64,000 nucleotides of DNA from Planctomycetota bacterium (GTDB lineage Bacteria > Planctomycetota > UBA1135 > GCA-002686595): assembly GCA_016779205.1 (NCBI GenBank), contig JADHOC010000012.1:1-64000 (forward strand), written 5' to 3'. The translations under genes were made by a program, and so were the position numbers. Positions 51,600-60,492 of the stretch are shown piece by piece; within the stretch, counting starts at the first letter, position 1, and every line of letters begins with the position of its first letter. The notes beneath the pieces are model-generated. The model ran no database searches, was not told where the DNA came from, and was given only the letters and a program-made list of their open reading frames with translations.

Positions 51600-52784
51600 T
51601 CAGCGGGGATCGAGAGCGAGGTGTCCGCCGACGAGGACGCCGACGGGCCGGGTGGTCGCCTCGAAGGGCTCACCATTCCAGAGGATGAGGTCGGCGTCCT
51701 TGCCGGCCTCCACGGAGCCCACGCGGCCGTCAACGCCGAGCAGCTGGGCGGGGGTGAGGGTCACCGCGCGGAGCGCTTGCTCCCGGGTGAGGCCGCCGCG
51801 CATGGCGAGGCCGGCCTGGATGTCAAGCCGCGACCCACCGTGCCCGGAGAGCGCGAAGGAGATCCCGTTGTCGCGGAGCACGCGGGCGCACTCCACGGAC
51901 ATGAGCGCGCCGTCGGTGGTGCGCCCCTGCGCGGGGACCGGGGGCAGGATGACCGCGGTGTTGGTCCGGACGAGCATGGCCGGCTCACGCCAGGCCTCGG
52001 CGCCCGCGTCGATGACGAGGCGCATCTCGCCGAAGCCCTCGCGGGCCATCTCCTCCTTGAGGAAGACCGCGGTCCGGATGTCCTGGGTCGCCCAGGCCTG
52101 GACGAAGACGCCGACCTTCCCGGCGAGCGCGTCGAGGAGCACCTTCTGGGCGTCGTCGGGCGCCTTGGATTGGGCAGCCTCGAAGAAAGACTTTCTCCAC
52201 TCCCACTCCACACCCATGCGGGTCGTGGGGCGACGGTTGAAGAACGACGTCGGGCGGCCGAAGGCGGAGCTGTTGCGCTGGCTCGGCTGGGAGCCGATGG
52301 CACCGCAGAGCATGGGCGCCCCCTCGACGGTGCGGGCCTTGAGGGTCCGGTCCCCGGCGGTCTTCACCACCGTGCCCATCCCGCCGATGCAGTTCTGGTT
52401 GAGCGGGGTGATGAACGCGCTGGTCACGCCCGTGCGAGCGAGGCGGCCCCAGCCCGGCGAGTACAGGTCGAGGCCGTACTCGGCGCTGACCAGGGGCGTC
52501 ACCTCGCTGGACTGCTCGACCGAGGAGGTGCCGGAGTTCAGGCGGGCGCTGGCGTCCACCATCCCGGCCGTGACCACCGCCGCGTGGAGGGCGTCACGGG
52601 TCGCTTCGACGCCGGGGGTGATCGCGCGGATCTTGCCGCCCTCGACCACGATCAGGGCGCTCTCGTGGACCTTGCCGGTGGAGGTGTAGACCTTGTCGGC
52701 GTGGATCGTCCAGCTCGTGCCGTCGGCCGGCACGCTGGAACCCGAGGCCGCGGCAGCGGCGGAGAGGATCAGGGTGGTGAGCAT
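51600..52784 (-). CDS. exported amidohydrolase-fold protein, metal motif lost
   Basis: 394 residues from the ATG at 52784, which overlaps the stop of the preceding gene as TGATG; a GTG one codon earlier is also possible. Signal peptide MLTTLILSAAAAASG. The HxH region reads TAGMVDASARLNS: Ser and Arg for the two His. The late-ligand site is ALSGHGGSRLD. GVTSAFITPLNQNCIGGMGTV and a later region with many Arg/Trp (FGRPTSFFNRRP, VEWEWRKSFF) replace the usual Lys segment. The tail LGVDGRVGSVEAGKDADLILWNGEP is intact. Fold kept, catalysis by the normal mechanism not possible. Confidence 0.85.
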   Translation of the reverse strand: MLTTLILSAAAAASGSSVPADGTSWTIHADKVYTSTGKVHESALIVVEGGKIRAITPGVEATRDALHAAVVTAGMVDASARLNSGTSSVEQSSEVTPLVSAEYGLDLYSPGWGRLARTGVTSAFITPLNQNCIGGMGTVVKTAGDRTLKARTVEGAPMLCGAIGSQPSQRNSSAFGRPTSFFNRRPTTRMGVEWEWRKSFFEAAQSKAPDDAQKVLLDALAGKVGVFVQAWATQDIRTAVFLKEEMAREGFGEMRLVIDAGAEAWREPAMLVRTNTAVILPPVPAQGRTTDGALMSVECARVLRDNGISFALSGHGGSRLDIQAGLAMRGGLTREQALRAVTLTPAQLLGVDGRVGSVEAGKDADLILWNGEPFEATTRPVGVLVGGHLALDPR

Positions 52785-53890
52785 CACTGGTGGGCTCCGT
52801 GGGCGTGGGCTGAGTGAACGAGGTTGCCGCCCGCGTAGACGGAGTGGACTCGGCTGGTGAGGTCGGTGGGCGGGCCGCTCCAGACGACGAGGTCAGCGGC
52901 CCGGCCGGGGGCGATGGTGCCGTGGGTCTCCCCCACTCCGGCGATGCGGGCCGCGTCGCCGGTCATTGCCCGCAGCGCGGCACCCGCGTCCAGACCGGCG
53001 CGCATGCAGGCGGCAGCCTGCATCCGCATCCCCAGGGGCCCCTGGCTCGCGGCGTCGGAGGTGAAGGCGAAGGGCACGCCGGCTTTGGCCAGCGCGAGCG
53101 CGCTCTTGACCACGTCCTTGTCGCTGGCCGGCGCGGCCTTGCTCTCGAAGACCACGCCGAGGCCCGAGGCCTTGATCTCTTCCACGAGATCGTCCGCCTC
53201 GGAGGCGCCGAGCAGGGCGCCCTTCAGGCCGTGCGCCACGGCGAAGTCCAGGGCCCGGGCGACCTCGGTGCGGGTCACCGCGCGCATCATCACGGGCACC
53301 TCGCCGGCCTTGGCGGCCGCCAGCGGGCTCCCCGGCTTGGCGGTGGCGAACTGCTCGGCGAGGTGGGCGTAGAGGCCCGCGTAGCTGGTGGGCGCCGTGG
53401 AGCTGCCGAGGGACGAGCGGGAGAGGCCGAGGGTGACCACCGCGTTGCGCTTCAGCACCTTGCCCGCGGCGGGCGAGACGATGGCCGCCTGGCCGCCGGC
53501 GATCTGCGAGGTCCCGGCCGGCATGAGGACCGTGGTGACCCCCTCGGCGACGAGGCCGTGCCAGTAGGGGCTGGTGGGGTCGAAGGCGAAGGAGAGGTCG
53601 GCGTTCGGCGTCGACTTCCGGGTCCGCTCCTCGTTCTCTCCACCTGCGCCGATGGTCTCACGCAGGCCGATGAACCCGGGCGCGATGTGACCGTCGACCT
53701 CGACCACGCGGACGCCGCTCGGTGCGCTGTTGGAGACGCTCTTCACGGCGCCGTCCTCGATGACGACGAAGGCGTCCAGGACGACCTGCCCGTCACCGAC
53801 GTGAACGTGGCTCGCCCGCAGGGCGTAGGCGTCTTCCGCGGCCGTGGCGCCCAGGAGCGGCGCGGCGGCGATGAGGCATGAAATCAGCAT
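52784..53890 (-). CDS. exported amidohydrolase-fold protein, metal motif lost
   Basis: 368 residues, the shortest of the cluster, with a signal peptide ending GATAA. The HxH region is APGFIGLRETIGAGG (Arg and Thr), the late Asp site FAFTSDAASQG, and the middle His are replaced around MMRAVTRTEVARAL. GVTTVLMPAGTSQIAGGQAA and the tail IAGVGETHGTIAPGRAADLVVWSGPP show clear family membership. A His-rich C-terminus (HSAHAHGAHQ) is unique among the eleven and could bind metal, but outside the barrel. Probably not a normal hydrolase. Confidence 0.85.
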   Translation of the reverse strand: MLISCLIAAAPLLGATAAEDAYALRASHVHVGDGQVVLDAFVVIEDGAVKSVSNSAPSGVRVVEVDGHIAPGFIGLRETIGAGGENEERTRKSTPNADLSFAFDPTSPYWHGLVAEGVTTVLMPAGTSQIAGGQAAIVSPAAGKVLKRNAVVTLGLSRSSLGSSTAPTSYAGLYAHLAEQFATAKPGSPLAAAKAGEVPVMMRAVTRTEVARALDFAVAHGLKGALLGASEADDLVEEIKASGLGVVFESKAAPASDKDVVKSALALAKAGVPFAFTSDAASQGPLGMRMQAAACMRAGLDAGAALRAMTGDAARIAGVGETHGTIAPGRAADLVVWSGPPTDLTSRVHSVYAGGNLVHSAHAHGAHQ

Positions 53891-53913
53891 GTTGATGGCT
53901 CCGGCTGCGGCAA

Positions 53914-55311
53914 TCAGTTGCCGGCCTGATGGACGACCTTTCCGCCCGAGATGGATGCGAGGACGCGGGTTGAACTGGACAGCGGGTCGCCGCTGAGGAC
54001 GAGCAGGTCAGCGTGCAGGCCACGCCGGACGGTGCCGACCTTCGACTGGAGGTCGAAGACACGGGCGGGGCCGGCGGTGATGGCATGCAGCGCGGCTTCC
54101 TGGTCGAGGCCGTGCCCGACCGCCGCGGCGGCCAGCAGGGGGAGGTCACGGGAGGCAACGGGCGACGTGGCACCCGATCCGATGAGGACCTCCACGCCGC
54201 GCGAGGCGAGCTCGCCCGCGAGCGCAAAGCCCGGGTCCATCTCCCCGACCGCGCCGCCGGGTGAGCTGGGGGCCGGCGTCACGATGACGGGGATCCCCCG
54301 CTCGGCGAGCTCGTCGGCGAAGAGCAGCGACGAGCGGCCGCCGGCGATGACCATCCGCATCCGCGTGAAGGGGCGGGTCACCCGGAGCAGCTCGCGGAGC
54401 TCGAGGGCCTCCTCCACGTGGATGACCATGGGCACCTCTCCCCCCACCGCGCGGGCGAGGGAGGCCTTCTCGGCGTCGTACTTCGGAGCCTTGGGGCGCT
54501 TGTCCTCCTCGTACTTCTTCTCCTTGAACTCCTCGCCGTCCTCCTCGGCCTCCTTGACCTTCTTGTCGCGGGCCTTCTTGGCATTCTTGAAGTCCTCGGT
54601 GAGCTCCTCCTCCTTCTTCGCGATCTCCTCTTCCCAGGCCTTGAGATCGCGCTCGTAGGCCGCGACGTCGTCGGCGTACTTCTTGGCACCGCCGAGCGTG
54701 CTGGCGAGTCGGTCCACCTCACCCACGCGTGAGACGGGGTCGAGACCAGGGGCATTCAGCCTCGCGGAGATGGCGGCATCCGTGAGGACCGGCTCCGCGC
54801 CGTCGGCGCGGATCACCGCACCGACACCGGAGAGCGACGCGGCGCGGCCGATCTCGACACGCATCATCAGGACACCTGACTCGAGGAGGTCCTCGAGCAC
54901 CTCGTCCTGGCCATAGGGGTCGAGGGCGTCCGTGGCGCGCGTCGACGTGTCCACCCGGTCAGAGCGCGCGGAGGAGGGGTCCACGCCAGCCACCGACCAG
55001 GGGTCGATGAACGCCGCGCAGATGACCTCGCCTTCGATGGTCTGCGCACCCTCCGGCGCGGTGAGCTCGCTGCCCATGGCGACGATCCGACCGTCTCGCA
55101 CCAGGAGGCCCATGTTGTCCACGGTCTTGCCTGGACTCACGATGACCTTGTTGGCGCGGAGGAAGAGGTCCGACGTCGCCGCGGTCTCGGCTTCGTCCTG
55201 AGCGGCCTGGGAGGCCGCCGCCAGTCCGGCCCCGACGGTGAGCGCGATGCCGAGGTGGCGAAGCCTTCGCAGCGCGGGGCGGCGATTGGAGCGCGAGGAG
55301 TAGGAACGCAT
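53914..55311 (-). CDS. first gene of the array: amidohydrolase-fold protein, metal motif lost
   Basis: 465 residues from the ATG at 55311; long basic n-region and signal peptide (ending ASQA). The HxH region reads VICAAFIDPWSVAG, with no His, and the late site LIGSGATSP has no Asp. The middle carries a long charged helix (AYERDLKAWEEEIAKKEEE and following Lys/Glu stretch, to about residue 275) that would form a coiled coil. The family tail FDLQSKVGTVRRGLHADLLVLSGDP is present. It is the promoter-proximal gene, 280 nt from the divergent gene at 55591. Likely a structural or binding member of the set. Confidence 0.84.
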   Translation of the reverse strand: MRSYSSRSNRRPALRRLRHLGIALTVGAGLAAASQAAQDEAETAATSDLFLRANKVIVSPGKTVDNMGLLVRDGRIVAMGSELTAPEGAQTIEGEVICAAFIDPWSVAGVDPSSARSDRVDTSTRATDALDPYGQDEVLEDLLESGVLMMRVEIGRAASLSGVGAVIRADGAEPVLTDAAISARLNAPGLDPVSRVGEVDRLASTLGGAKKYADDVAAYERDLKAWEEEIAKKEEELTEDFKNAKKARDKKVKEAEEDGEEFKEKKYEEDKRPKAPKYDAEKASLARAVGGEVPMVIHVEEALELRELLRVTRPFTRMRMVIAGGRSSLLFADELAERGIPVIVTPAPSSPGGAVGEMDPGFALAGELASRGVEVLIGSGATSPVASRDLPLLAAAAVGHGLDQEAALHAITAGPARVFDLQSKVGTVRRGLHADLLVLSGDPLSSSTRVLASISGGKVVHQAGN

Positions 55312-55339
55312 GTTCTGGATGTGCGAGGGTCCGTGAGGA

Positions 55340-55365
55340 CGTCGGGGGGAGAGGGGACCCCGACG
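55340..55365 (-). promoter_or_regulatory. hairpin in the leader of the amidohydrolase operon
   Basis: An 8-bp stem CGTCGGGG/CCCCGACG with a 10-nt loop lies 29 nt upstream of the first gene's start (55311). It would be in the 5' untranslated leader. It could affect translation or mRNA stability. 55312-55590 otherwise holds the promoter region of this operon and of the gene at 55591; I cannot assign -35/-10 boxes with confidence. Confidence 0.35.
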
Positions 55366-55590
55366 ACGTGGACGAACGACGCAGGGGGACCTGCATGATC
55401 CCCCGGCGATCGCGCGCCGCTCTCATTCGATCGAGACGCACGGATCGTATGCAGACCGAGCACCCCAGACCAGAAGTGCCGGAGCCGCTTAGTCGAGGGT
55501 CAGGAAAGACTTACGGGCCGGAGACTCCGCACCGGTTTCGTCTCGAATCGAGGCGGTCGGGTCCCCCTCCCGTGGCGCAGAGGGGAGGCC

Positions 55591-56178
55591 ATGGCCGGTG
55601 GCCACGATCCCGCCTCGAAAGTTGCTCGATTCCCCGTTCGTGTCCCCGGCGAACTGCGCTTCGCCCGCGCGATGAGCCCGGCGAGATCCCTTCACCCCCT
55701 GCTCCTGGAGCCCTCCTACTGGCGCAGCCGAGCGCAGGCGCTGGAGGCCCACCAGGGGGGCGTCATCTGGACTCCCCGGCCCGACCTCGAGGCCCCCGGA
55801 GTCCGGGTCCTGGAGTTCCGGCTGCGCAACCTGGACGGGGGTCACCTGAGGGGCCTCTTCGCCCGATCCACATGGCGCACCGGGCCCACAGGGGCGGTCC
55901 TACGCACCGTGAGGCCCGCTTCGAGGCTCGAAGTCCGCAAGGACGAGGTGCGTGACGGCGTGGCCGAGTTCGTCCTGCAGGAGTCCGCCGGCCGCCCCCT
56001 CGCCGATCGGGTCCTGGACGTCGTACTGCTGAGCCAGGTCGCCATGGAGACGGACGGCATCACGGACGTGGAGGTCGACCACGGATCCAATCGCGGGGAC
56101 TCGGACGCCGCCGCCATCGCCCAGCAGCTCCTCATTCATCGGATCGTCTCGCCCTCGGCGGACGATCCGAAACTCTAG
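55591..56178 (+). CDS. hypothetical protein
   Basis: 195 residues from the ATG at 55591; an alternative ATG at 55672 gives 168. I do not recognise a family. It is soluble, mixed alpha/beta, with strands around GVIWTPRPDLEAPGVRVLEFRLRN and AVLRTVRPASRLEV, and a C-terminal helix AAAIAQQLLIHRI. No signal peptide. The acidic segment ITDVEVDHGSNRGDSDA is conspicuous. It is divergent from the amidohydrolase operon, so it could be involved in its control, but no DNA-binding motif is visible. Confidence 0.5.
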   Translation: MAGGHDPASKVARFPVRVPGELRFARAMSPARSLHPLLLEPSYWRSRAQALEAHQGGVIWTPRPDLEAPGVRVLEFRLRNLDGGHLRGLFARSTWRTGPTGAVLRTVRPASRLEVRKDEVRDGVAEFVLQESAGRPLADRVLDVVLLSQVAMETDGITDVEVDHGSNRGDSDAAAIAQQLLIHRIVSPSADDPKL

Positions 56179-56191
56179 GTAGGGGGAGCGT

Positions 56192-57106
56192 TCAGTAGCC
56201 CGAGCCGGCCGCGGCGGGGGCGCCCTGGGCGATCGCAACGGACGCAGAGGCGCCGATCCGCGTGGCCCCGGCCTCCAGCATGGCCCGTGCGGCGGCGGCA
56301 TCCCGGACCCCGCCAGAGGCCTTCACCCCGACCACCGGCCCCACGGCCCGCCGCATGAGCGAGACGTCCTCCACGGTCGCGCCGCCGCTGCTGAAGCCCG
56401 TGGAGGTCTTCACGAAGTCGGCCCCTGCCGCCTTGCACAGCTCGCTCGCCCGGACGATCTCGTCCTTCGTGAGCAGGCACGTCTCGAGGATCACCTTCAG
56501 GCGCGCCCCGAGCCCGTGGCACGTCGCCGCCACCGCCGCCACGTCCGCCCGGACCGCTTCCAGCAGCCCCGACTTCATGGCGCCGACGTTGAGGACCATG
56601 TCCACCTCGCAGGCGCCGTCCTCGATGGCGCGGCGCGCCTCGTAGCTCTTGACCTCGGTGAGCGCCGCGCCTAAGGGGAAGCCGACCACGGTGCAGACCA
56701 GCACCCCCGAGCCCTCGAGGATCTCCGCGCAACGCCGGACCCAGGTGGAGTTCACGCAGACCGAGGCGAAGCGGTTCTCGATGGCCTCGGCGCAGAGCTG
56801 GTCGATCTCTGCCTGGGTGGCGTCCGGCTTGAGCAGCGTGTGATCGATGGAGCTCGCGATGTCGCCCAGGCGCGAGGGATCCGGGCACCGGGCGCTCCCG
56901 TCGCCGGGGGCCACGGAGGAGCAGACACCGAGCCTGCAGGCGCCAGCGGCCACCAGCGGGCGCGCCGCCGCGGCCAGGTCAACCTGGAGGGAGAAGGAGG
57001 AGCCGGCGCCGTGGAGGCGCTCCCCGGCGAGCAGCCGCCCGCCGATCTCCGCGAGGAGGTCCTCCAGCGCGGTGGGATCCAGGGCGTTCTGAGTGGGTTC
57101 AATCAT
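56192..57106 (-). CDS. deoC: deoxyribose-phosphate aldolase with N-terminal extension
   Basis: 304 residues, about 80 more than usual. The aldolase domain (from about residue 85) has [69 protein letters not shown], the Schiff-base Lys in [15 protein letters not shown], and [10 protein letters not shown]. It cleaves 2-deoxyribose 5-phosphate to glyceraldehyde 3-phosphate and acetaldehyde. The extension contains Cys residues ([15 protein letters not shown]) and no known domain. It lies 12 nt after the RpiB-like gene on the same strand. Confidence 0.95.
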   Translation of the reverse strand: MIEPTQNALDPTALEDLLAEIGGRLLAGERLHGAGSSFSLQVDLAAAARPLVAAGACRLGVCSSVAPGDGSARCPDPSRLGDIASSIDHTLLKPDATQAEIDQLCAEAIENRFASVCVNSTWVRRCAEILEGSGVLVCTVVGFPLGAALTEVKSYEARRAIEDGACEVDMVLNVGAMKSGLLEAVRADVAAVAATCHGLGARLKVILETCLLTKDEIVRASELCKAAGADFVKTSTGFSSGGATVEDVSLMRRAVGPVVGVKASGGVRDAAAARAMLEAGATRIGASASVAIAQGAPAAAGSGY

Positions 57107-57118
57107 CGAATCGCGGGC

Positions 57119-57964
57119 TCATCCCCGTTCCTCATCGAAGGCTCTCGCCAGCTGACGAGCCCGCAGGTGCGCAGCCTCCACATCCAGCGTCTTTCGGTTC
57201 CGGCGGGCGTGGCGGCCCTCTCCGACCGGGGTGGAGAGGAACGCGGCGAGCACCTCCCGCGCCCCCGCGAGGTCGAGGTGCCCCGACCCGAGGGTGAGCA
57301 CGTTGGCGTGGTTGTGCTCCCTCGCGTTGCGCGCGGCCGCGGCGTTCCAGCAGTTGGCGGCGAGCACGCCGGGGACCTTGTTCGCCACCATCGCCGAGCC
57401 GATCCCTGCACCGTCGACGATGATCCCAAGGTGGACCCGTCCCTCCGAGACCTCGCGCGCCACGAGGCTCGCGTAGTCGGGGTAGTCCACCGAGACCTTC
57501 GCCGAGTCCGGGCCGAGGTCCACGGGGCGCTCTCCCATCTCCTTCAGGAGCGGGATGAGCTGCGCCTTGAGCTCGTAGCCGCCGTGGTCGCTCGCCACCG
57601 CAACCCGCACGGGCTGACGGGCAGCGCTGGCCACGGGCGCGAGCGGCTCCGCCGAGCGGCCGGTGACGAACGTCACGCCCTTCTGAAAAGCAAGGTCCCT
57701 CGCCATGGGCGTGATGCGGGCGCGGGGCGGGATCACGAGCTCCGAGCCCTCCGGAGCGGCTCGCACCAGCCCCTCACCCACGAGCTCGCGCTCCTCGTCC
57801 TCGGCGGGCGCCGTGTCCCGGAGGCCCATGGACTCCAGCGCGACCGCGCCCGTGGAGACAGCGGGGCCGGACGCCCCGGACATCGCGCGGCGCGCGGCGC
57901 GTCGGGCGATCGCCCGCACCGACTGGCGCGGGTCGTTTCCGGCGGATCCCTCGGGGCTCGGCAT
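57119..57964 (-). CDS. RpiB/LacA/LacB-like sugar-phosphate isomerase with N-terminal extension
   Basis: 281 residues from the ATG at 57964. RpiB domain at about residue 140-281: VAVASDHGGYELK, the loop IIVDGAGIGSAMVANK, and NAREHNHANVLTLGSG. In E. coli RpiB the loop is CGTGIG with catalytic Cys; here it is DGAGIG, so that Cys is Asp. The first about 130 residues contain ELVIPPRARITPMARDLAFQKGVTFV, a segment I associate with bacterial-microcompartment-type proteins, but no shell gene is present. Likely a pentose or other sugar-phosphate isomerase of changed specificity, serving the deoC pathway. Confidence 0.82.
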   Translation of the reverse strand: MPSPEGSAGNDPRQSVRAIARRAARRAMSGASGPAVSTGAVALESMGLRDTAPAEDEERELVGEGLVRAAPEGSELVIPPRARITPMARDLAFQKGVTFVTGRSAEPLAPVASAARQPVRVAVASDHGGYELKAQLIPLLKEMGERPVDLGPDSAKVSVDYPDYASLVAREVSEGRVHLGIIVDGAGIGSAMVANKVPGVLAANCWNAAAARNAREHNHANVLTLGSGHLDLAGAREVLAAFLSTPVGEGRHARRNRKTLDVEAAHLRARQLARAFDEERG

Positions 57965-58016
57965 GGCGCCAAGTGTAGTGCGCTGGCGCGGGGAGGGGCG
58001 GACCGTCCCGTTAGCC

Positions 58017-58045
58017 TTTGGATTCCCCTTTCGCCTGCCTATAGT
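58017..58045 (+). promoter_or_regulatory. candidate sigma70-type promoter for the dynamin-like gene
   Basis: TTTGGA at 58017 and TATAGT at 58040 are separated by 17 nt and lie 55 nt before the start at 58101. TATAGT differs from the -10 consensus in one base, and the region is A+T-rich compared with its surroundings. The -35 match is weak. Confidence 0.4.
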
Positions 58046-58100
58046 GGGGCCGGAGGGGCACGCACGCCTCTCCATCACCGCACCCCAACAGGACGCCGCC

Positions 58101-60350
58101 ATGCGCACACTGCTCAGCCAGTTCTGCGAGGCCTTCGACACCACGGTCCGACCGCTTCTGACGCCCATCAGCGAGGCCAACGCCGCGCTGACGGAGGCGA
58201 AGGAAGACCTCGGGATCCCCGAGGTTCGGGCCGAACTCCTCGACCTCCAACATCGCATCCAGGGCCTTGTCGACAAGGTCGCAGAGCAGCAGGCGTACGT
58301 CCTGCTGTTCGGGCCGCTGAAGAGCGGCAAGTCGACGCTCATGAATGCCCTGGCGGGCACCTACGTCAGCGAGGTCTCGAGCCTCCCGGCCTATCCCTGC
58401 ATGGTGTATCTCTCCCACGCGGAGGAGCGGGTCTTCTACGTCTCGCGATACAGCGGCGAGATGGAGCGGTTCACGGACCCGTCGGCGCTCTACGGGCACG
58501 TGAACGGCGCCCACGAGGAGCTCGCGGCCAAGCTCCGTGAGTCCGAGGCGGCGGAGATCGAGTTCGACCCGTCGCGCCACTATCAGGACGCGATCCGGAA
58601 GGTGGACGTGCGGCTCCCCGCAGGCGACCTCGCCCAGTCGGGCGCGGTGCTCGTGGACACCCCCGGCCTCTACAGCCGGATGAAGTTCGGCTACGACCGC
58701 ATGACCAAGGAGTTCCGCGACTCCGCGTCCTGCGCGATCTTCGTGGTGAAGTCCGACAACCTCTTCCTCGAGCAGGTGTTCGAGGAGTTCGAGGACCTGC
58801 TGGAGCTGTTCAGCAGGATCTTCCTGGTCGTCAACCTCGACACCACCAAGAGCGACCTCTCCCCTGACGGGACCCTGGTGCCGAGCCTCGAGCAAGAGGA
58901 CCCCCTCCGCATCATCGACGCCTTCGAGAACCTCGCCATGAGCGCGCCTCTCAAGCGCGCCGCCGACGACGGGAGGCTGAAGATCTACCCGGTGGACCTG
59001 CTCCGCGCCGCCAGCCACCGCCTGAGCGAGTCCTCGGACGAGTCGCCCGCGGTCCCCGTGCGAGGTCAGGCCAACTTCGACGCCTTCCTCGAGGACCTGA
59101 CCGAGTACCTCAACAGCACCGACTACCTCGTGGCGTTCCTCGGGGACAGCCTCCGGCGCGCCTCGGGTCTGCTCGAGGACCTCGAAGAGGCCTGCGAGGA
59201 CCCCTCCATCGCCGCCCTCCGGGACCACGCCGACGCCCTCGACGCCCAGCGCCAGGAGCAGCAGCGCCGGCGCCACGCCATTCACCGGCTGGGCGCCTTC
59301 GACTGGCGCAGCGCCTTCCGGGAGCTCGACGAGAAGCTCGCGCCCTCCATCCGCGAGCGCGCGCAGATCTCAAGCCAGGCGACGGAGAAGGAACTCGACC
59401 GGCTCGTCGACCAGTGGTTCCTCTCCGATGCCAGCTTCGAGTCGCTGATCAACGACGACCTCGTCCCCCGCCTCACTCGCTTCGAGACCGAGCTCACCGG
59501 CTTCGTGGCGGAGACGCTCGAGGACGAGGTGCTGCCCGGGACGGCGGGGCTCCTCCTGCCGAGCAACATCGGCGCGGACCTGCACTCCGCGGAGATCGAC
59601 CTCGGAGAGCTCGGGCTCGAGTCCCTCGGCGCCATGAGCAAGGACGCGGCCCTGGGGCACGTCACGGCTCCCGTGGCCGTGGAGCGGGTGCCGGTCAAGC
59701 GCAGCGTCATCGACTGGCTGCTGTTCCGCTCCCAGGCCAAGTGCCGGGAGCGCCTGTTCGGGGACGCGGCCAACCCCGCCGCGAGGATCCCCGTGGATCG
59801 CAAGACCCGGCGGCTCGGGGAGGACGCCCGGCGCGCCATTCGCCGGGAGCTCGACCTGTTCAAGAGTCGGTTCTTCATGGAGACCATCCAGCGGGCCCAC
59901 CGCCACCTGGTCTCGCGCTACGCCGACTCCGCCGTGGACGCCATGACCGAGCGCCTGGAGGCCCGCGAGGAGTCCATCGGGCTGCGCCTCCAGGAGCTCG
60001 TCGACGCCCTCATGGAGCGCCGCAAGGTGCTCAGCCACATCGCCACGCTCCAGGCCCGCGCGGGAGAGGTCCGCGGCGGCGTCGATGAACTCACCGCCGC
60101 CTACGGCCAGACCGAGCCCGACAAGCTCATCCAGCCGGCGCCCTCGGGCGGCCTCCCGGCGCCTCCCCAGATCGAGGAGGGCCTGACCCCCCTGCCGGCG
60201 ATCTCCCTCGCGCCGCCGCCGGGCAGCCCCGAGGACGCCCCCGAGGACCTCGACCATCTCGAGAGCACCGCCGCGAAGCTGATCCAGATCGCGCCCGCGC
60301 CGGTCTCGGAGGAGGCCCGTGCGGACCAAGAGGAGCCCTTCGCAGGGTGA
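58101..60350 (+). CDS. dynamin-like GTPase
   Basis: 749 residues from the ATG at 58101 (the frame is open to 57705, but that part is a shadow of the RpiB gene). G1/P loop GPLKSGKSTLMNAL, G3 DTPGLYSRM, and VVNLDTTKSD as a variant G4. An N-terminal helix (residues 1-60) with VRAELLDLQHRIQ leads in. After the GTPase domain come long helices (residues about 340-690) with GAFDWRSAFRELDEKLAPSIRER, IDWLLFRSQAKCRERLFG, and a Pro-rich C-terminal tail. Bacterial dynamin-like proteins remodel or protect membranes. No signal peptide. The partner is probably the membrane ATPase coded on the opposite strand downstream, by position only. Confidence 0.87.
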   Translation: MRTLLSQFCEAFDTTVRPLLTPISEANAALTEAKEDLGIPEVRAELLDLQHRIQGLVDKVAEQQAYVLLFGPLKSGKSTLMNALAGTYVSEVSSLPAYPCMVYLSHAEERVFYVSRYSGEMERFTDPSALYGHVNGAHEELAAKLRESEAAEIEFDPSRHYQDAIRKVDVRLPAGDLAQSGAVLVDTPGLYSRMKFGYDRMTKEFRDSASCAIFVVKSDNLFLEQVFEEFEDLLELFSRIFLVVNLDTTKSDLSPDGTLVPSLEQEDPLRIIDAFENLAMSAPLKRAADDGRLKIYPVDLLRAASHRLSESSDESPAVPVRGQANFDAFLEDLTEYLNSTDYLVAFLGDSLRRASGLLEDLEEACEDPSIAALRDHADALDAQRQEQQRRRHAIHRLGAFDWRSAFRELDEKLAPSIRERAQISSQATEKELDRLVDQWFLSDASFESLINDDLVPRLTRFETELTGFVAETLEDEVLPGTAGLLLPSNIGADLHSAEIDLGELGLESLGAMSKDAALGHVTAPVAVERVPVKRSVIDWLLFRSQAKCRERLFGDAANPAARIPVDRKTRRLGEDARRAIRRELDLFKSRFFMETIQRAHRHLVSRYADSAVDAMTERLEAREESIGLRLQELVDALMERRKVLSHIATLQARAGEVRGGVDELTAAYGQTEPDKLIQPAPSGGLPAPPQIEEGLTPLPAISLAPPPGSPEDAPEDLDHLESTAAKLIQIAPAPVSEEARADQEEPFAG

Positions 60351-60492
60351 GGCGAACCGGCTGATCGGAGCCGAAGCACAGCGCACCGTACGGACGGCGC
60401 AGCGTGCGACGAGGATGGCGGCTGCCCCACGGGGTGGTCGCCATTCTCTCGTTCACCCCGCCCAGGCGGCGGGGGCGCCCTACGGGCCTCCC

